Assembly (NCBI GenBank): GCA_938048185.1
Contig: CALIVT010000003.1
Location: 1-64,000 of the forward strand
Direction: 5' to 3'
Source of the DNA: an uncultured Arenicella sp.
GTDB lineage: Bacteria; Pseudomonadota; Gammaproteobacteria; Arenicellales; Arenicellaceae
Length of the DNA stretch: 64,000 nt
Shown: positions 59,312 to 64,000 of the stretch, piece by piece
Layout of the letters: every line of letters begins with the position of its first letter
Position numbering within the stretch: the first letter of the stretch is position 1
The notes under the pieces: generated by a model
Told to the model about the DNA's origin: nothing
Seen by the model: only the letters and a program-made list of their open reading frames with translations
Database searches by the model: none
Translations under genes and position numbers: made by a program

Positions 59312-59411
59312 GTCGCGGTCTACTGAGCAATACAGATTCACTCATGCGCGACAACGCCGCTTATGCCCAATGACGTTTTTAGCCTAACTCAAATTTAGGA
59401 GAGCTCACTTT

Positions 59412-60209
59412 ATGAAATCTATCGCACTATTTTCTGTTATTGCACTCTTGTTGTCCGAGTCCGTGCTGGCGAATTCAGACAACTCTCTGAGTAACCAAAA
59501 AAGCATCAGCGAAACGACGAGTGAATTAGGTACTGAGCTAAGCGCCGATGAACAAAGTGCGTTGTTAAGACTTATAGACAGCGAGCAACGCTCGGAGAAA
59601 CTACGGGCTCGCAATCAATATCGCAACCCGTTTCATACGCTCAACTTCTTTGGCGTAAAGTCTGACCAGACGGTCGTTGAAATATGGCCAGGGGGCCAAG
59701 GAGGCTGGTATCGAAGCATTCTTGAACCCTATTTAGAAAGCACCGGGACCTATATTCCAGTGCGTTCGAATTCCGCATTTCCAAATGCAATAGCAAGCGT
59801 TCCAGACGATTCTGCAGATCGGGTGCTGGTGTTCCGCGCACACGGATTTATGATTTACGACAAGCCGGCCCAACAGTATTTCGATGCACTATTTAAAATG
59901 CTAAAACCCGGCGGCGTATTCGGCATTGTCGACCACCGAGGCGATGAGTCGATTCCTCAAGACCCAAAAGGCGAGAGCGGCTATGTGAATCAATCTCACG
60001 TGTTAATGCTTGCCGAGAAAGCCGGGTTTAAATTGATAGCCAGCTCAGAGATAAACGCCAACCCGAAGGACACTAAAGATTATCCCAAGGGCCTGTACTC
60101 ATTACCACCGAGTTTAAAGGGCTCGGCATTAAACAAATCGCTAAGGCAAAAAATGTTGGCAATAGGCGAGAGCGATCGTATGACGTTGAAATTTATCAAA
60201 CCCGAATAA
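59412..60209 (+). CDS. Exported methyltransferase-like protein (COG4798 type)
   Basis: 265 aa. A signal peptide of about 20 residues (LLSESVLANS) is followed by a helical pro-region and a class I methyltransferase-like core: FGVKSDQTVVEIWPGGQGGW (motif I region, with an EIWPGG variant), LFKMLKPGGVFGIVDHRG (motif post-III) and KAGFKLIAS. Proteins of this type are annotated as predicted methyltransferases without known substrates. Export to the periplasm, where S-adenosylmethionine is not expected, makes catalysis doubtful. A TAGGAGAG Shine-Dalgarno supports the start. Confidence 0.86.
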   Translation: MKSIALFSVIALLLSESVLANSDNSLSNQKSISETTSELGTELSADEQSALLRLIDSEQRSEKLRARNQYRNPFHTLNFFGVKSDQTVVEIWPGGQGGWYRSILEPYLESTGTYIPVRSNSAFPNAIASVPDDSADRVLVFRAHGFMIYDKPAQQYFDALFKMLKPGGVFGIVDHRGDESIPQDPKGESGYVNQSHVLMLAEKAGFKLIASSEINANPKDTKDYPKGLYSLPPSLKGSALNKSLRQKMLAIGESDRMTLKFIKPE

Positions 60210-60525
60210 AATTCGTACTAACCGTTACTGAATAATTGCCGAACCATTGCTTTCTGAGTGCGCGCTAGTGCGAAAGACTAATCCTAGACTCATCGTGATA
60301 GCGTTGCAGTTCCTAAGAGCATTTTGATCACGCTGCGCTCTGCCCCTGAGCGAATGACACGATTGCAGACGATTTCATTCTAATCCGTACGACCATCGCA
60401 AGCAGCGATGGTAAATACATTAGACTGCGGTAAATACTCTGCGGCTACCGCTAGCTAACGTTGATGATAAAACACCTTCCCACACACGATCATTTATATT
60501 TGGCCCACGACCTCTGAACGAGAAA
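60210..60525. other. Non-coding gap between convergent genes
   Basis: The 377 bp between the methyltransferase-like gene and receptor 2 hold no convincing gene. Only the bidirectional terminator at 60526-60558 is recognisable; nothing else was seen here. Confidence 0.6.
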
Positions 60526-60558
60526 AAAAAGCGATACGCGGTGAGCGTATCGCTTTTT
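60526..60558. terminator. Bidirectional rho-independent terminator
   Basis: A 9-bp GC-rich stem (GCGATACGC / GCGTATCGC) with a 5-base loop, extended by A residues on one side and T on the other. It lies 28 bp after the receptor 2 stop on its strand and can also end transcripts arriving from the plus-strand methyltransferase gene. Confidence 0.93.
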
Positions 60559-60586
60559 AAGACGATAATTATCTAAAGCCTAAACC

Positions 60587-63484
60587 TTAGAAATCTCCTC
60601 GGATACCGAACGTGTAACGTGCGCCTGTGTCTTCAAGCTCAAGGAAACGATTCGAGAATCGAGAGAAATCGCGACGCGTTTCGCCAAAGATATTAATGCC
60701 TTCTACAAAAACCTGATAAGAGTCATTAATGTTGTAAGACGCTGAGAAATCCACCTGTGCAAATTCTTCACGTTCACGCGGCTCACTTTGAACATCGAAA
60801 CACTGAACCAAGAACTCGTCGCGGTAGTTATAAGACACACGAGCTGACCATTTATCAGATTCATAGAAACCACTTAGGTTCAATACGTTCGGTGACAAAC
60901 CGTTGTAGTCACAATCTGATGCGCCAGACCCTTCGGCGCGATCAATGCTACTGGTTACGTATGTGTAGTTAAGTGACGCGCCAAGGCCGTTATCCCAACC
61001 TTTTTGCAACGCAAGCTCTAGACCGCTTAAGTTACCCGTTTCACCATTACGTGTCCGCGTATCTTGGAAGTTCACCGAAACAACCTGATCGGTTGGGCCT
61101 GGGTTCGAAACGTTGCCAGCAGGAATAATAATATCTCGTGCGACAGGCAGGGTTTGCGACTCTAGGAAGTTATCGAAGTCTTTGTAGAACGCTGACACAC
61201 CGACAAACGTAATGTCGTCAATATACCACTCAAAAGATGCATCAAAGTTACTTGCTTCGAACGCTTCCAGATTCGGATTACCACCACCACTAGTCGGTGC
61301 ATTTGAACGCCCACCAAAGGTATTACTAACACCCAACGCGGTTAGGGTTGGGCGCGTAACCGTTTCTGAATAGGCAAAACGCAACACTTTGTCGTCAGCA
61401 ATATCTAACTTGATATTGGCCGAAGGCAAGAAGTTTGTATAGGAATTATTAATCGCCACGATTGTCGATGGCGCGAAATCAAAATTCAATTGCGTATCAC
61501 CCGCCGACTCACGAATGCTGTTGATCGGTTGGTCAACACCAATCGATGTTGTCTCGGTACGAGCAACACGAAAGCCCAGGTTCGCCGACCAAGGTGTGTT
61601 TCCAAAATCGCCAGTCCATTCAGAGTTCAAGAAGAATGAGGTGATTTCCTCTTCGACGATGAAACCACCCGCCGCATTTAGTTCAGGCTCGTAGAATCCG
61701 AAGATCGAACCATTTGCCGCCGCCGCGTCACGACGCGCGCGCAATTCGGCTGACGACAAGCCAGCGGGACGATTCGGATCATCAATAGCGGCGTCTGAAT
61801 TCAGTTGAGCGAATGCTTGCTCAAACGTCGAATTTAGGAAATTAGTTGGCACCCGGTCAGCACCGGAAACACCACTTAAGAAACTGCCTAAGTTGACTTG
61901 AGAAAGAATTGCATCATCGAAGTCGACTGTGTAGCCGCAAAATGCGCAAAAGATTCCACCACCTTGCGTTGGTGAGAAATTGTCAAACAATACACGCTCT
62001 TTGGTTCGATCTGTTGCCGCAACACCAAACGACAACTTACTCAATGACCCTTCGCCAAATGACCAATCACCACCCAGTTTAAATTCATTGATGTCGTCTT
62101 CAACTTGGGTGCGTGCGACGTTAACGAAGTGCAAGCGTTGTATTGACGTGTCTTGCGCTTGAACAACATTAGTAATGGTTGAAATTTCAGCATCACCTGG
62201 CAGTGCAATCAACGGCGATGCTGGCGCCAACGCACCCAGTACGACAAACGGGTTGGTGCTTTCACGCGTCGCATTTGACGTTGAGAAATCTAGGTTGACT
62301 GAGAAATTATCGGCAATGTCATATTTGAAGTTTGCACCCACCAAATAGCTTTCGGCTTCGCGCTCATTCGCGGTTATGACGTTATCGTTTTGCGAGAGAC
62401 CAATGGTGCCGGCAATCGCTGGATTGCGATTTTGAAAATCGATACCAGGGCGGTTAAACGCGGTTACCGTGCCGTTGCCATCAATTTGTGGATTAATAAA
62501 AGGTGGGCTAAAGAAACCTGAAAACTGACTCGCGAAAGAACTGACGTTGAACTCGGTGTAAAGCGCGTCTAAGGTGATTTCAAGCTTATCCGATGGGCGG
62601 AATTGTAGGCCGCCGTTGAGTGTAGTGCGCTCACGTTCTTGCTGATCTCGCTCGACAACTACTTGCTGCTGTACTCGGGTGCCGGCCGGTAATGCACCGA
62701 CATTTGCCGCGGTCAAACCGCTAGAGTTCTCCGGTGCAAAGACTGCAGTCGCGCCGCTTCGCTCTGAAAATCCGTTAGTGAATACACGATCAAGCTGGCT
62801 TGTACGGTCTGAGTACGAGATACCGCCGACTGCGCCAAATGTACCCGAATCGTTTACCCAAGTTCCGAGTAACGATAAATCAGGGCTAGTTTCACCGCTC
62901 AGTTCATCGTAGATACCAGACGCTGAGAAAGAGACGCCAGACTCTGTGCTTTCGAGCGGCCGGGCCGTAACGATATTAACCGTCGCGCCAATACCACCTG
63001 ATTGCAGATTCGGAACTGCGCTTTTAAATACCTCGGCGCGTTGAATAATATCCGACGACAAGACGTCAAACGAGAATTCGCGACCGTCGTTATCGGTCGC
63101 CAAGGTACGACCATTTAGTAAGACCGTATTAAACTCTGGGCCTAAGCCGCGAACAGTAATGAACTGGCCTTCGCCGCCAGTTCTATCGATCGCAACGCCG
63201 GTGATGCGCTGCAATGACTCAGCCACGTTGGCGTCGGGGAACTTACCGACGTCTTCCGCAGAGATGGCGTCAACAATTTGAGTTGAGTTGCGTTTAACGT
63301 CCAGCGATCGCTTTAAACTGCTACGAATACCAGTAACGACAACCTCTTCTAATTCGATGCCTTCTTGCGCATGCACTATTTGCGGCGCACCAATTGTGGC
63401 GACCACACTTGCCGCAACCAACTTAAGCGTTAGCGCTCTATAAACGTTACGGCTCTTATTAAGATCAGAATTAATCTTATTCAT
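60587..63484 (-). CDS. TonB-dependent receptor 2 (Caulobacter/Xanthomonas type)
   Basis: 965 aa from ATG 63484, 7 bases after a GAGGAG Shine-Dalgarno; an ATG two codons earlier is too close to it. The signal peptide ends IVHAQ. The TonB-box region is LEEVVVTGIRSSLKRSLDVK, the plug FPDANVAESLQRITGVAIDR, and the C terminus ends GIRGDF. The N-terminal plug is very like receptor 1. It carries a matching CAFCGYT motif. Regulated probably by the divergent PAS-domain gene at 63787. Substrate unknown. Confidence 0.95.
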   Translation of the reverse strand: MNKINSDLNKSRNVYRALTLKLVAASVVATIGAPQIVHAQEGIELEEVVVTGIRSSLKRSLDVKRNSTQIVDAISAEDVGKFPDANVAESLQRITGVAIDRTGGEGQFITVRGLGPEFNTVLLNGRTLATDNDGREFSFDVLSSDIIQRAEVFKSAVPNLQSGGIGATVNIVTARPLESTESGVSFSASGIYDELSGETSPDLSLLGTWVNDSGTFGAVGGISYSDRTSQLDRVFTNGFSERSGATAVFAPENSSGLTAANVGALPAGTRVQQQVVVERDQQERERTTLNGGLQFRPSDKLEITLDALYTEFNVSSFASQFSGFFSPPFINPQIDGNGTVTAFNRPGIDFQNRNPAIAGTIGLSQNDNVITANEREAESYLVGANFKYDIADNFSVNLDFSTSNATRESTNPFVVLGALAPASPLIALPGDAEISTITNVVQAQDTSIQRLHFVNVARTQVEDDINEFKLGGDWSFGEGSLSKLSFGVAATDRTKERVLFDNFSPTQGGGIFCAFCGYTVDFDDAILSQVNLGSFLSGVSGADRVPTNFLNSTFEQAFAQLNSDAAIDDPNRPAGLSSAELRARRDAAAANGSIFGFYEPELNAAGGFIVEEEITSFFLNSEWTGDFGNTPWSANLGFRVARTETTSIGVDQPINSIRESAGDTQLNFDFAPSTIVAINNSYTNFLPSANIKLDIADDKVLRFAYSETVTRPTLTALGVSNTFGGRSNAPTSGGGNPNLEAFEASNFDASFEWYIDDITFVGVSAFYKDFDNFLESQTLPVARDIIIPAGNVSNPGPTDQVVSVNFQDTRTRNGETGNLSGLELALQKGWDNGLGASLNYTYVTSSIDRAEGSGASDCDYNGLSPNVLNLSGFYESDKWSARVSYNYRDEFLVQCFDVQSEPREREEFAQVDFSASYNINDSYQVFVEGINIFGETRRDFSRFSNRFLELEDTGARYTFGIRGDF

Positions 63485-63786
63485 TTTCATACTCCTCACG
63501 ATGGTTATTCTGTTTATATGTTTTATCATACAAATGATATACAATCAGTTGTGAAAAATATGCGGCTTACTCTAATAACGCCGATTTTTTACTATTCCAT
63601 GCCGATTTTTTTTCAGTTAAGTAATAAGATATAAGGCGCTCCGGTCTCAATTAATAGCCTTTTTCGTTATTAGTAGTCAATGACGATTAATTTCATCAAA
63701 TAAAAAGAAAAAACTTATAAATTAGGGAGTATATGCCGGCGCACGAAACTTGCTCGCTGCTAGACACTTAAAGCCTTCACCCAGCT
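63485..63786. promoter_or_regulatory. Divergent regulatory region between receptor 2 and PAS-domain gene
   Basis: 302 bp of AT-rich DNA between two divergent starts. It contains TTGTATGATAAA (minus strand, 63533-63522), and overlapping it a short inverted repeat TATCAT-ACAA-ATGATA at 63524-63539, about 40 bp before the receptor start: a candidate operator. No clear -35/-10 pair could be named with confidence. Confidence 0.4.
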
Positions 63787-64000
63787 ATGGAAATTAACGA
63801 AATATCAGATCTGCCGATCCCTCAAGTTTTAAGTGCTTACGACCTATTAGCCGATGTGCTGTTCTGGATTAAAGACCGATCCGGCAGAATTATTCACGCA
63901 AACGGCGCCTATTTAGAGCACGTTGGCGCGTCGTCAGTGTCACATGTCATCGGCAAGACGGATTTCGATTTCTTACCAGAGCATTTGGCTAAACAATATT
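63787..64000 (+). CDS. PAS-domain protein, partial (probable regulator)
   Basis: Starts at ATG 63787 and runs off the window after 71 codons. The sequence includes VLFWIKDRSGRIIHANGAYL followed by VIGKTDFDFLPEHLAKQY, a classic PAS/PAS_4 pattern. Such N-terminal PAS domains are common in AraC-type regulators beside TonB-dependent receptor genes, but the DNA-binding part is outside the window. It is divergent from receptor 2, which it may control. Confidence 0.75.
   Translation, partial: MEINEISDLPIPQVLSAYDLLADVLFWIKDRSGRIIHANGAYLEHVGASSVSHVIGKTDFDFLPEHLAKQY

Overview
The window is chromosomal DNA from a gammaproteobacterium. Evidence: an aspS / yebC-ruvCAB-ybgC-tolQRAB-pal-cpoB-queEC block, a leuS-lptE-holA-proA-nadD-rsfS-rlmH-maf-rng-yhdP-tldD-pmbA block, LptE/Lpt-type and Tol-Pal envelope genes, and Caulobacter/Xanthomonas-type TonB-dependent receptors. 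The gene mix suggests a marine heterotroph; an Arenicella-like lineage is only a guess. No insertion sequence, prophage or CRISPR array was seen. Almost everything from 0.1 to 50.6 kb is on the minus strand.

Region A (0.1-12.6 kb): tRNA-Lys with its own promoter and terminator, an ATPase-permease fusion of the MlaF/MlaE type, preQ0 biosynthesis genes queC and queE, the complete Tol-Pal system (cpoB, pal, tolB, tolA, tolR, tolQ, ybgC), Holliday-junction genes ruvB/A/C, yebC and a dodecin.

Region B (12.6-28.1 kb): the most interesting part. About 13 tightly packed minus-strand genes encode: a secreted TPR protein with a TonB-C-like end, four lipoproteins (one very acidic and of low complexity), a membrane TPR/PEGA-like protein, a membrane PEGA + formylglycine-generating-enzyme-like protein lacking the catalytic cysteines, a small secreted protein, a MotA/TolQ/ExbB-family channel, a divergent Hsp70/actin-fold protein, two membrane-anchored von Willebrand A proteins, and an M48 metalloprotease. 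Both vWA proteins have an Asp at residue 18 in their single N-terminal membrane segment, like the TM Asp of TolR. The inferred model is a proton-driven envelope machine in which vWA proteins take the place of ExbD/TolR/MotB. The cluster, together with murB and the dodecin gene, sits between aspS and yebC, which are close neighbours in relatives such as Pseudomonas.

Region C (28.2-50.6 kb): housekeeping genes: murB, aspS, DUF502, fmdB-like, pmbA/tldD, yhdP, rng, maf, rlmH, a nadD-rsfS fusion, proA, holA, lptE, leuS, an unrecognised 340-aa protein and an EamA transporter.

Region D (50.7-64 kb): a plus-strand oxidoreductase and DUF1232 protein; a minus-strand secreted protein with an internal duplication; then an outer-membrane uptake locus: TonB-dependent receptor, flavin-dependent tryptophan-halogenase-like protein, SapC-like protein and an exported methyltransferase-like protein. 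A second receptor lies on the minus strand, divergent from a PAS-domain gene cut by the window end. The two receptors share cysteine motifs and an upstream 12-mer.
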